From Glebionis coronaria (lineage: Eukaryota > Streptophyta > Magnoliopsida > Asterales > Asteraceae): a stretch of 64,000 nt of DNA. The position numbers and the translations under genes were made by a program. Shown in pieces: positions 10,701-19,356 of this stretch; positions within the stretch are counted from its first letter, which is position 1, and each line of letters opens with the position of its first letter. The stretch spans positions 512,810,274-512,874,273 of the forward strand of contig CM046878.1 of NCBI GenBank assembly GCA_025667525.1, given 5' to 3'. The notes under the pieces were generated by a model. The model searched no databases and was not told where the DNA came from. It saw only the letters and a list, made by a program, of their open reading frames with translations.

Positions 10701-10871
10701 AGGGACTAGTGGTTCATGAGAAAGTGCATACCTTATGGAGGATGCATTTAAAAATGCCACCATTTGTGAATACTGAGGGAACAAATCATTATCAGCGTCC
10801 AAGTAAGCTACCATATTATGTTGGCTCTTGAACTCCAATGTCAGATTGTTTGAGTTGAACTTTGGTGCCAT
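7788..10871 (-). CDS. Extra ORF of copia element (1027 aa), unknown function
   Basis: Complete 1027-codon frame in the sense of the element, starting in a good plant context (AACATGGC) and ending 57 bp before the purine tract. Residues 1-260 look like a folded domain found in plant transposon-associated proteins. A Pro/Glu-rich linker (261-282), a basic RLTKRQR patch (334-340; possible nuclear signal), a heptad-like coiled coil (412-455), a run of Ala-Asp-Lys/Thr repeats (533-563), an acidic Ser stretch (about 640-670) and a second folded domain (690-1027) follow. I associate the C-terminal domain with hypothetical proteins in daisy-family genomes. There is no signal peptide or membrane segment, so despite its env-like position it does not look like an envelope protein. 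It may need splicing or an internal promoter. It is the only long protein of this element without a break. Confidence 0.75.
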   Translation of the reverse strand: MAPKFNSNNLTLEFKSQHNMVAYLDADNDLFPQYSQMVAFLNASSIRYALSHEPLVPVAHIRQFWNNVSSTTANGVTTLTSTVHGRTWVVTEALVRQALRLNDADGVTTLAIATIEQGLRELGYPIPADVTLNKYHKQEFPSDWKYLIHVLLQCLSPKCTAFNEINRSIASALVCMSRGLRYNFSKMIFEGMCNNKGSKMTLAYPRFLQMVFDLQEYCLRDHDHFYEIPKQKKTIFDKMISTNRPIPLTQAMLEVIQAAQPQPDPEPQLEPVLEPLPSPEHMDVDQANVNADTQYVGADTANPNADDIPEQSQTPLNQPTPTQSTSSSTPFQSRLTKRQRTAGVFSSSGPSHVAERTTSTSVAGDMGEAGPIGTGLEAGQDRSNIDKTSSMPYDSILGGQIPILAEGRLEPMTLNELTAAVISLQKQNVSLVQIVNNQGRELQALRERVTVLENPSSRSRMEESSKGEDEVDEIIRTASERSSHDGGSLDIAEALTSLKKHPVIDTSKVTPLNLEGSFTATMQHITQDAVASKVGADTGLNADTSSADKGNRGADKGNLNADKVAGGVDVFQSSAIIKDVSTQVSSSTLPIIDPKDKGKGLMVEEDVPKKNAAQIAFDKQLAAQLLEEDLKRSGTSPFVATESEDESDEESDKGSSDSSIQIIEDPERLEYGDELAKERLSDLKKQVDFDLPEITRMYHAWEDKVMDNPGMSLSDQIWGLEILLRVQDDIKVILKYNAQEVKTWLRRDSRQLYYKLLRCHQPGWTYKKLLALSFEELEYKAHPIWRHVQENNVLQFLSEERKQELAEEMQIEKEMRIAQRPVKKGDPLQFLKDMDMYDPSETVIRKHLKLSPLEASDLVNVVSLDTRNPIISFDEDECGFWKIGRFGKEVHTFTSIISIFASIDREDLVHLWRLIEAKYKAEAPTSANGIRLWHTFLTLCGPREADPAIWKDLEDDLSGLHWRLYSTCGVFHLSSSKFSEYLLVDADYFLSKEILEKMKETPLEIDYTSDVAKDLIRYVYHQHRKFL

Positions 10872-12123
10872 GTTGAAAGCTGTTTAGGTTATGTGATATG
10901 GGAAAAATCTAGGAGAAAAATGTTAGACAAGAAAATATGAATACCCAGAATGAAAAGTTAGCCAAATTTATAGGAGAGATACATGATTATGATTGGTAAA
11001 AAATGAGGCAGTTATATTCAAAGAGTAATGATGAAAATATTGAATCAAATATAACTTATCTCATGCATTAATTAAAAGTAACAACTCCCCAAAAATTACG
11101 GCCAAAGATTAGTCAAAAATAACAATTGGGTAGGGCCCACTAGGTGTCAACGGTTAAAAATAACTCATCAACGCCCAACGGCTATATTTTCTTGTCAGCG
11201 TTTGCCTAAAGCCTTGTCAGCGTCACGATTGGTCTTAACAGCGTTTGGAGAAAAACTTGTCAGCGTCTAAAAATAAAAATATTTAAAAAGAAAAAGACCT
11301 TAACAAAGTAATTTATCCTAAGAGAAATATCTTGCAAGTTGACAATAATTACTGGGTGGCAAGCACTGTCCACTTATGCACACTTGCTTAAGCAAGATAG
11401 ACACAAATGTCCTCAAGTGTCCCTTGCTAACCAAAATACTTACCAACAAAGTTATTTCATAAAATCCTTTGTAACTCCCAGGTAAACCCATAACAAAAAT
11501 ATTCCCAAGTCTCCCAACAGACCACAACCAATTCTAGGCCAAAAATGTCTTGGCAGCATGCATAGTTTGTCAACTTTGCATGCTACAGTGCCTCATGGTT
11601 TAGTAAAACTAACCCATACTCACCTGTGGACACAATCTAGAATTGTGATAAGAGTATTATAAGAATACCCAAGAATCCTAGAGGTTCCTTAAACCTCCCC
11701 TTAAACTATGATACATGAGTTTCTCAAAATATATATGAACATTACAAATTTATGTCAAGATAGGAATATAAATATTCCAACCATCATCCATAAACAAAAA
11801 CATGTCCAAATAGCTCTTCAAAGATCCATAAGCAACTCTGTATCCAATGGCATAAAGCTAACACCACCTACACATTTAGATTGAAAACCGCAAAACTAAC
11901 ATTGTTGCTGACAGCGCCCCGACAACACTTATCAGCGTTGAAGGAACTCTTTTCAGCGTTAGACAATAATATCTCTAACAACGGCAAAATAACACTTGTT
12001 AGCGTTAAATTTACCTTTGTAAGTGTTAGAAAAATAAAGTGGAAAAAAATCTAAATCATCACAAAGACCAATAACAATGCATTATCCTGTACATACTTTT
12101 ACAAAAAGGTTCCAAAACACATA
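10872..12123 (-). other. Spacer between pol and the extra ORF
   Basis: 1.25 kb with no convincing ORF. It holds two clusters of the TCAGCG word (11200-11270 and 11905-12010). Because this DNA is not translated, these clusters show the repeat is not merely a protein-level repeat. A subgenomic promoter or splice acceptor for the downstream ORF would have to lie here. Confidence 0.6.
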
Positions 12124-13611
12124 TTAAGTGAGATTAACCATTCCAATATTTGTTACCAAATATTGAAATCTTCCAGTATCAAAAGGTTTAGTTAATAAAT
12201 CAGCCACATTATCTTCTGTGTCTACCGTATCTGGTTGTATTAAACCTTTCTCAAAGCAATCTCTTATAAAATGATGCCTAATTTCTATGTGTTTGGTTTT
12301 AGAATGATGTACAGGATTTTTAATAATGCATAAAGTACTGTTATTGTCTACAAAAATCTTGGTATGCATGAAATTATACCCATAATCCAACAGCTGGTTC
12401 TGAATCCATAAGACTTGTCCACAACAAGCAGCTGCAGCCACATATTCTGCTTCAGTTGTAGAGTTTGCCACCACTGTTTGTTTCTTGCATTGCCAAGATA
12501 TCAATCTACTCCCAAGAAATTGACATCCACCAGTTGTGGATTTTCTATCAAACTTGTCACCACCATAGTCACTGTCCGAATATGCAATAAGCTCCAATGG
12601 AGAATCTTTTGGGTACCATAAGCCAAGATCTGGATAACATCTTAGGTACCTAAAGATTCTTTTCACAGCAAAAAGGTGACATTCTTTGGGATTCACTTGA
12701 TGGCGTGCACAAGCACACACAGCAAACATGATGTCAGGTCTTGAGGCTGTAAGATACATCAATGAGCCAATCATTGATCTATAGTGCCTAACATCCACAT
12801 CTTTTCCAGCTCCAATTTTTCCCCAAGGGTGTTCCCTATCCATAGGAGTGGAAGCACTCTTTTCATGTGGAGAAAAACCAAATTTCTTCAAGATTTCAGC
12901 TACATATTTGTCTTGGGAGATGAAGATACCATCTTCTTTCTGCTGAACTTGTAATCCTAGAAAGAAGTTCATCTCACCCATTGCACTCATCTTGAATTTA
13001 TCTGTCATAAGCTTGGAAAAGTCTTCACTCATCTTTGGATTTGTAGATCCAAAAATGATATCATCAACATAGACCTGAACAAGTAAGACATCCTTACCTT
13101 TCTTCTTTGTAAACAATGTCTGATCTATGGTGCCCCTTTTAAAACCATTTTCCACCAAGTAGGTGGACGATGTACCATACCATGCTCTTGGGGCCTGATG
13201 AAGTCCATACATAGCTTTCTTCACTCTATAAACCTTGTCTGGATTCTCAGGATCTTCAAAACCAGGAGGTTGCATGACATATACCTCCTCAACAATTGTT
13301 CCATAAAGGAAAGCACTCTTCACATCCATTTGATAAACAGTGAAGTTCATACAAGAGGCATAAGCTAGGAAAATTCTTATAGCTTCAATTCTTGCAACAG
13401 GAGCAAAGACCTCTTCATAATCTATCCCTTCCTCTTGTGTATATCCCTGAGCTACCAAACGTGCCTTGTTTCTGACCACAATACCCCTTTCATCTTTCTT
13501 GTTCCTTAGAACCCATCTTGTCCCAATAGGTCTCACATATCTAGGACAATCAACCAGCTCCCAAACATCCTGTATAGCAAATTGGTGAAGCTCATCCTGC
13601 ATTGCTTCCAC
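12124..13611 (-). pseudogene. copia pol, RT and RNase H part
   Basis: 495 codons of the copia reverse transcriptase. QMDVKSAF (catalytic Asp about residue 96), the [10 protein letters not shown] stretch (about 135-144), the catalytic YVDD box (181-184) and RNase H with [19 protein letters not shown] followed by [12 protein letters not shown] are all present. It would copy the element's RNA into DNA and remove the template in the cytoplasmic particle. The frame is continuous with the integrase frame upstream, but a TAG at 13654-13656 separates the two. The methionine at 13611 is therefore only the first internal one, not a natural start. Confidence 0.9.
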
Positions 13612-13653
13612 CCAACTAGGTTCTTTGAGAGCATCAAAAATCTTCTTGGGTTC

Positions 13654-15798
13654 CTATTGTGACAGAAAACAGGCAAACAAACATGCTTGTACAAGAGGGG
13701 TATCAACCTTCTTGTGGATATTAGCAATGAAGCTATCATGAGTCTGGTGAGATCTTCTAGTTTGAACAGGAGTCATGATATTCCCAATGATTTGAGAGGG
13801 AGGATGATTCTTCAAAGTAGATCTAGGAATTCCATTTTCAAGAATTCTGTTGTCTTCAATATCATCCTCCATATTGCTAATATCTTCTTCAGACTCTCTT
13901 CCATCTTGAACCTCTTCATTTATTCTTGAAGGTTCACCTTGTTCAAAATTGGAAGATACGAAATGCTCATGAGTGTTGTCAACGTTGGAATTTTGCTTGT
14001 CAGCGCTGGAATTACTTTTGTCAGCGCCAGAATCATTGTTGTCAACGTTTGAGCCATCATCGTCTGAATTGGTCTTGTCAGCGCTAGAATTGTGCTTGTC
14101 AGCGCCTGAATGACCATGCATGTTATCAACTGGTGGTATTGAATAACCACCTTTATCCTTTCCAGCAGCAGAAGCAGCATAATACTCATCTGTCCATATG
14201 GGAAATGTAACATATTCTTGTGTGGGAGATGACTCAACTGCTTGTGGTCCATCCTTCTTAGCAACCTGTGTACCTGAAACATTACCAATTATCTTTTCCA
14301 AAACACTTGAAGTTACCTTCACAATGTATGGATTAGTAACAGGCATATAATTTAAAGCTCTAGATAAAGGTTCCAAGTCAAACAACCAATTTGGACCACT
14401 TTCAGGATCACTAGGTTTACTCTCTAAAAACCTAACATGTACTTTTTCAAGTATACGTTTTTCCTTTTTAATGTAAACCCTATATCCTTTGCTCTGCACT
14501 GAATAACCCATGAAATAGCCTTCATCACCTTTTGCATCAAATTTACCTAGGTCATCACTAGTTTCTAAAACAACTACATGACAACCAAAAGGCTTGAGAA
14601 AGCCAATATTTGGCTTCCTTCCCCAAAGTAACTCATAAGGTGTCTTATTGTGTATTTTGTTGACCAATGCCCTATTTTGAACATAACAAGCTGTGTTAAC
14701 AGCTTCAGCCCAAAAGGCTATAGGAAAGTGGGCATCAGCCAACATGGTTCTGGCTGCTTCAATTAGGGTTCTATTCTTCCTTTCAGCAACCCCATTTTGC
14801 TGTGGGGTTCTAGCTATGCTAAACTGCCTAGTAATCCCTTTCTTGGCACAAAAATCATCTAACAATTGATTTCTAAACTCACCACCATTGTCACTTCTAA
14901 GTATTTTGACCTCATTACCATTCTTCTTTTCAATCTGGTTAATGAAATCAATCAAGACTTGGGCAGTTTCACTTTTCTTAACTAAAAATAAAGTCCATGT
15001 AAACCTAGAAAAATCATCAGTGATGACAAAGCAGTATGATTTACCCTTCAAACTTTCTATATTAGTTGGACCAAAGAGGTCCATATGCAACAAGTGAAGT
15101 GGTTTAGAAGTAGAGTGCACCTGTTTAGATTTGAATGAGACTTTGTGCTGCTTGCCTTTAAGGCATGCAACACAAGTGTGGTCATTGTGAAAAGCCTTTT
15201 CAGGCAAACCAACAACTAAGCCAAGTCTCACAAGCCTATTGATATTCTTAAAGTTTATGTGCCCTAATCTCCTGTGCCAAAGATTACTTTCATCTACTGA
15301 AGCTTTAGCATAAAAACATGACATTTTATTATTCATCTTAATTCCATTAAGATTCACATTATATATGTCTTTATGCCTTGGTGTTCTAAATTCTATGTAT
15401 TTCTCCTCAGGGAGCTTGTAATCTTTGCTTAACACCAAGCATTCAGTATCAGTAAAAAGAACTTTATTCTTGTTATCACACACCTGTGATACACTGAAAA
15501 GATTATAGTCGAGTTCTTTTACCAGAAATACGTTTTCAAAACGTAAGTTGTTGGTGAGAAGAGTTCCTTTGCCTGTGATAGTTCCATATCCGCCCCCAAA
15601 GAGAACCTTATCACCATCTTCAATGGGAGTGAAGTTACTCAAGTAATCTTCTTTCCCAGTCATGTGCCTAGAGCATCCACTGTCCCAATATCCATAGTCA
15701 TTAACTTGTTTTTGAATGCCCTGCACATAAGAAAACAAATTAGTTTTCTTTGGGAACCCAAGCCTTGGAAGACTTGGATTCATCTGGTTGTTCAACAA
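13654..15798 (-). pseudogene. copia pol, protease and integrase part
   Basis: Aspartic protease signature WDSGCSRHMTG (Asp39), GAG-pre-integrase zinc site (H175, H180, C209, C212), integrase core with D240 (HMDLFGPT), D303 (RSDNGGEF) and E339 (VAERKNRT), then the copia integrase tail and a low-complexity linker with SADK/GADK repeats (about 590-640). All three integrase catalytic residues are present. It lies in the +1 frame relative to gag, overlapping it by 59 nt, and ends at an in-frame TAG before RT. The leftmost usable codon at 15798 is TTG, so this frame has no start of its own and depends on gag. Confidence 0.9.
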
Positions 15799-18652
15799 GA
15801 ACAGACTTGGTTCTCATAACAACCCCATTTTCATCCATTTTTAGATGAAATGCCCAGTTAACCCCAATTGGTCTTGACATGACCTTTGAAATATAATGAA
15901 ACCTGTTGCATGTCATAGAAAGACCAGTAGAATTAGGGTTTTGGTCTTGTTTTGGTCTCCATGTTAAGCTAGTAGAAGCTTTAGACCCCTTTCCCTGTGG
16001 TTGCAAATACCTAGGTTTGGCAGTGTGTCTGTCAGCGCTGCAATTGTTCTTGTCAGCGCCCCGATTGCCTTTATCAGCGTTGAACCTAGGGTTTGCTACA
16101 GGAACCCATTGCCTATTGGACCAAGTGTTTGTCTTTTGGAAAGGTCTTAGGTAATGTGTGTTAGACCCTCTAGTAAAGAATGGGGCTGGTCTAACACTTT
16201 GTGAACTTTTGTTCACAAAGGTTTTGTGTCTGACAGTGTTTGACCTATGTTGACTTTTGTCAGCGCTGACATGGTTCTTGTCAGCGTTGACATTTGAAGC
16301 GTTGACACATTTGTATGCCAAATGTGAAAAGCTACCACAAGTGTAACAGGCTTTTCTAGACATAGTCTTAGGTCTGGAAGCAAAGAAGCATGTTCCATGG
16401 TTACTAACTTGGCTTTTTGGTGACCTAGTATTCCTATACATCTCTGCATACTTAACACTAGGTTTTCTAACAGTGTGTGAGCCAAGGTCAACAGCTTTGC
16501 CAGTGGTTGGGTGTGTGATTTTAATAGGTGTAGGATCATGGCTCGTGATTGGTGTGGGCTCATTTGGACTTTCACACAACAAACCTCCCTTAACAAACAA
16601 AGTGTGGTTAGCTATCTTCCACTCATCTAGGTCAGTCAGTTTTTGTTTATACTCTTCAACTGGGGAAGTCACTCTAGGTGGAGGAATGAATTCCTTCTCT
16701 TGGAGTTCTGGCAAGCCAGTCCAAGATAAGTCCTTTGATTGGACACCATAGAAATCCCCAGCTGGTGGTGGAACACCAGTATAATCTTTCATCCCAATCC
16801 CACTCATGTCCTTAGAGTCTCTTTGTTTACTAACACACTCTCCTAGGGTTTGTGTGGCCTTATCAAATCTCTGGATTTTAAGACTCACATTATCTTTATT
16901 TTTGTTAGCCTCATCTAACTTAGCTATCAAATCAATATTAACCCTGTTTGTGATATCTTGAATATCTTTACTTTGATGTAACTCATGTTTTAAGATATTT
17001 ATTTTATCCTTTAAATCAAACTCCATTTTCTTATACTCAGCTACTGTCCTTTCTGTTTGGGTGAGAGCAATTTGATAATTAGATACTTTGCATCTTTCTG
17101 AACTTGCCTCATCTAATAATTTTACTATCTCCTTATTTAGTTTTTCAGTATTTAAACGACAACCCTTAGAACAGAAAGCATCATCATATACCTCATTATC
17201 TGATGAAGAGGAGGAGTGTGCCATGAGAGCATATTCAACATGCTCTTCTTTAACTTCAGCAACCAATGCTTTGTCCTCTTCCTCATCCTTAGCCAAAAAG
17301 TTCCAGCTCCAGTCCCATCCTCCAACACCATCAATTTGTTGAACAGCTACCATGGCCTTGGAATCTTGGCTCTTAACCATTTGGCTTGAAGGCTTACCAG
17401 CATCAGATCTTCTTGGAGATCTACATTCCCTCATAAAGTGCCCCATACGATGACAATTGTAGCACTCAACTTTGGATTTGTCAAATCCAACAACATCCTT
17501 AGCATCAAAGGTCATCTTCTTCTTGAACCTTCTATTAAACCTGTTTGCTCTTAAACTTACAAGAGCCATAGTCCACTTGATGTCCATCTCTTCCAATTGC
17601 TCATCACTTATTTGCTCAAGATCCTCATATGTAATCCTTGAATCACTGGGCAAAGAAGCAATGAATGCACACACAGTATCTAGATCTAAACCAGCAGGTT
17701 TAATTCCACCAGCACCAAAACTGTAAGTGTCAGCGCTTGAGTGTGAGGCGTTGACAGGATGTAATCCAGCGCTGACAGGATGCGTTCCAACGCTGATAGG
17801 ATGTGATCCAGCGTTGACACATGCAGATCCAGTGACTGGATGTCCATAGGAGTTCATGGAATAAAATTGACCTTCACTTTGTGAGAAGAAGGCCATGTTG
17901 CTACTGGAAGGTTTATTATCACTCTCCAAAAGCCATTCATTTTCCAACAGTCTTAGTTTGTTGAAGATGTCATCAAACCTAGAGGTTTTGTGGGTGTTAT
18001 TGACAAGAATGGATCTTGCCTCAATCTTCCATACCTCACCAAGGCTTTTGAGAAAAGTAGCATTCAAGTCAGGGTCATCAATCTGTGTTCCCATGAAGGA
18101 AAGTTGACTTGTAATGTCAAGCAGTCTACTTCTCACACTGCTGAGATTCTCATTGGGTTGAGCCTTAAAGACAGCATACTCATGCATGAGTTGCTTCTTC
18201 TTTTCTTCTTTAGTGTCAGCATTGCCACCATGTGCTACTTCAAGAGCTTCCCAAAGCTCTTTTGCAGACTCAAAGCGTTTGTACTTGTGCTGATTCTCAT
18301 GACCCAAGGCGTGTTTCATGATGTTCAAAATTTTCATGTCCACCCTTTTCTTGGCTATATCTTCAGCAGATACAGCTCTTCCATCTTCAGGCCTTTCCTT
18401 CTTATCAGCTTCAGGACAATTAGGAACAGCTGCCCTTGCGGCAATAGCATTAGCAATCTTTTGAGCTTTGTTGAATGTGTTCCCATATTCAACAATCTCC
18501 CAAAGAGTGTAGTCATGGATGGCTACATATTGCTCAAAATTGGACTTCCAAAGCTCGAAGTTCCTGGCATCAAACATGGGAATTTTGATACTAGGGTTTG
18601 TGGTGTTGCTTTGTAGCAAAACAGGAGCAGGAGGTTGTTCTGAGCCAGACAT
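15740..18652 (-). CDS. copia Gag (970 aa) with two zinc knuckles
   Basis: Begins ATGTCTGGC about 100 nt behind the PBS. Residues 25-250 are the copia-type Gag (UBN2) domain: FELWKSNFEQY at the start, KELWEALE, and LRLLENEWLL near the end. A CCHC knuckle lies at 397-410 (CYNCHRMGHFMREC) and a second at 769-782 (CYTCGSFSHLAYKC), separated by a predicted coiled coil (500-600). HPVSAG-type repeats (280-302) and NADK/SADK/GADK runs (790-880) come from the TCAGCG DNA word. It packages the element RNA. The frame ends ten codons past the point where relatives continue into protease; the change falls in an A-rich run near 15745-15755. Confidence 0.9.
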   Translation of the reverse strand: MSGSEQPPAPVLLQSNTTNPSIKIPMFDARNFELWKSNFEQYVAIHDYTLWEIVEYGNTFNKAQKIANAIAARAAVPNCPEADKKERPEDGRAVSAEDIAKKRVDMKILNIMKHALGHENQHKYKRFESAKELWEALEVAHGGNADTKEEKKKQLMHEYAVFKAQPNENLSSVRSRLLDITSQLSFMGTQIDDPDLNATFLKSLGEVWKIEARSILVNNTHKTSRFDDIFNKLRLLENEWLLESDNKPSSSNMAFFSQSEGQFYSMNSYGHPVTGSACVNAGSHPISVGTHPVSAGLHPVNASHSSADTYSFGAGGIKPAGLDLDTVCAFIASLPSDSRITYEDLEQISDEQLEEMDIKWTMALVSLRANRFNRRFKKKMTFDAKDVVGFDKSKVECYNCHRMGHFMRECRSPRRSDAGKPSSQMVKSQDSKAMVAVQQIDGVGGWDWSWNFLAKDEEEDKALVAEVKEEHVEYALMAHSSSSSDNEVYDDAFCSKGCRLNTEKLNKEIVKLLDEASSERCKVSNYQIALTQTERTVAEYKKMEFDLKDKINILKHELHQSKDIQDITNRVNIDLIAKLDEANKNKDNVSLKIQRFDKATQTLGECVSKQRDSKDMSGIGMKDYTGVPPPAGDFYGVQSKDLSWTGLPELQEKEFIPPPRVTSPVEEYKQKLTDLDEWKIANHTLFVKGGLLCESPNEPTPITSHDPTPIKITHPTTGKAVDLGSHTVRKPSVKYAEMYRNTRSPKSQVSNHGTCFFASRPKTMSRKACYTCGSFSHLAYKCVNASNVNADKNHVSADKSQHRSNTVRHKTFVNKSSQSVRPAPFFTRGSNTHYLRPFQKTNTWSNRQWVPVANPRFNADKGNRGADKNNCSADRHTAKPRYLQPQGKGSKASTSLTWRPKQDQNPNSTGLSMTCNRFHYISKVMSRPIGVNWAFHLKMDENGVVMRTKSVLVEQPDESKSSKAWVPKEN

Positions 18653-18752
18653 GATGTTTTTAGGGTTTTGAGAAATTTAGGGTTTCGTTGTTTTAGGGTT
18701 TTTGGTGTTTTAGGGTCCTTGCGTTACTTAAAGATCAAAAGTTTCTTAACAA

Positions 18753-18764
18753 GCTCTGATACCA
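18753..18764 (-). promoter_or_regulatory. PBS of copia element (initiator Met tRNA)
   Basis: TGGTATCAGAGC on the minus strand, two bases downstream of the 5' LTR end, complementary to the 3' end of initiator tRNA-Met, the usual copia primer. The leader from here to gag (18653-18752) is short and A-rich. Confidence 0.95.
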
Positions 18765-18766
18765 CT

Positions 18767-19302
18767 TGTTGATCCCAAACTTAGATCGATTAAGCTTTGT
18801 GTATACGAGATTAGACCAAGTAATACACGTAGAGAAACCTTTGCTTATGAATAAAGTAACTAAGTGTTATGCGGAATTAACACTTAATCTAGAACACAAA
18901 GATGTTAAACAAACTTTCACTTGTATTAGAATAATCGAACTTGATTACAATGAAAGAGGTTTAACAGTCGAATACTTATGAAAACTTATATTGAACATTA
19001 ACCTAAAGATCTTCTTTTATAGATTAAGAAGTCTTGTACAATAAGCTACGAATCAACTATTCTAGGTAAAGATAATAATGAAAAATACAATGTCGAACTT
19101 ATCTTTACCATATACAAATATAGAAACAAATAAACAAAAAGATTCGTATGAAGATATATTCCATCAGTGCTTGTCTTCAAGGCTGTCAGCGTTGACTTCT
19201 TCAAATGTCAACGCTTGGCTGTCAGCGTCCAACTTCTTCTTATCAGCGCTTGAACTCTTCTTATCAGCGTCTAGTGAACTGACCCATAATTTATTCCCAA
19301 CA
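18767..19302 (-). repeat. 5' LTR of copia element
   Basis: 536 bp, TG...CA, three differences from 7181-7716. In the minus reading it drives the element and is followed by the PBS. TSD ATCTC follows at 19303-19307. Confidence 0.95.
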
Positions 19303-19332
19303 ATCTCCACAAAGACGAATCGTACACAAGAT

Positions 19333-19349
19333 CCCCGGCAGCGGCGCCA
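19333..19349 (-). promoter_or_regulatory. PBS of outer gypsy-type element
   Basis: Minus-strand TGGCGCCGCTGCCGGGG, seven bases from the TG-bounded LTR that starts at 19357. The TGGCGCC start is typical of Athila/Ogre/Tat-like gypsy elements rather than of Met-primed copia or Tekay elements. Confidence 0.88.
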
Positions 19350-19356
19350 AAATTTT

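Larger units (their letters stand above)
7596..19275 (-). repeat. Dispersed TCAGCG word array across copia element
   Basis: I count 32 exact TCAGCG on the plus strand between 7181 and 19302, against about three expected, and only about three in the opposite orientation. Roughly ten near variants (ACAGCG, TCAACG, CCAGCG, TTAGCG) sit beside them. Clusters: both LTRs (7596-7690 and 19182-19275), 9187-9295, 9955-10025, 11200-11270, 11905-12010, 13980-14110, 16025-16085, 16255-16305, 17725-17820. The usual extended form on the sense strand is CGCTGACAA. Spacing is irregular, so this is not a tandem array. Confidence 0.85.
7181..19302 (-). mobile_element. Ty1/copia retrotransposon with extra 3' ORF, 12.1 kb
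   Basis: Both LTRs are 536 bp (TGTTGATCCC...CCCAACA), with a perfect 5-bp TSD, an initiator-Met-type PBS and a purine tract. The minus-strand order is gag (18652-15740), protease-integrase (15798-13654), RT-RNase H (13611-12124), a 1.25-kb spacer, a 1027-aa ORF (10871-7788) and the 3' LTR. Protease, integrase, RT, RNase H is the Ty1/copia order. An additional ORF behind pol recalls the env-position gene of SIRE-type elements. The LTRs differ at three sites (about 0.56%). With an assumed 1-1.3 x 10^-8 substitutions per site per year this is roughly 0.2-0.3 million years. One frameshift and one nonsense codon make the main polyprotein defective as it stands. Confidence 0.95.

Noticed and set aside
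17990..18616. 208-codon plus-strand frame
   Set aside because: Antisense to the copia Gag domain, with no family resemblance of its own.
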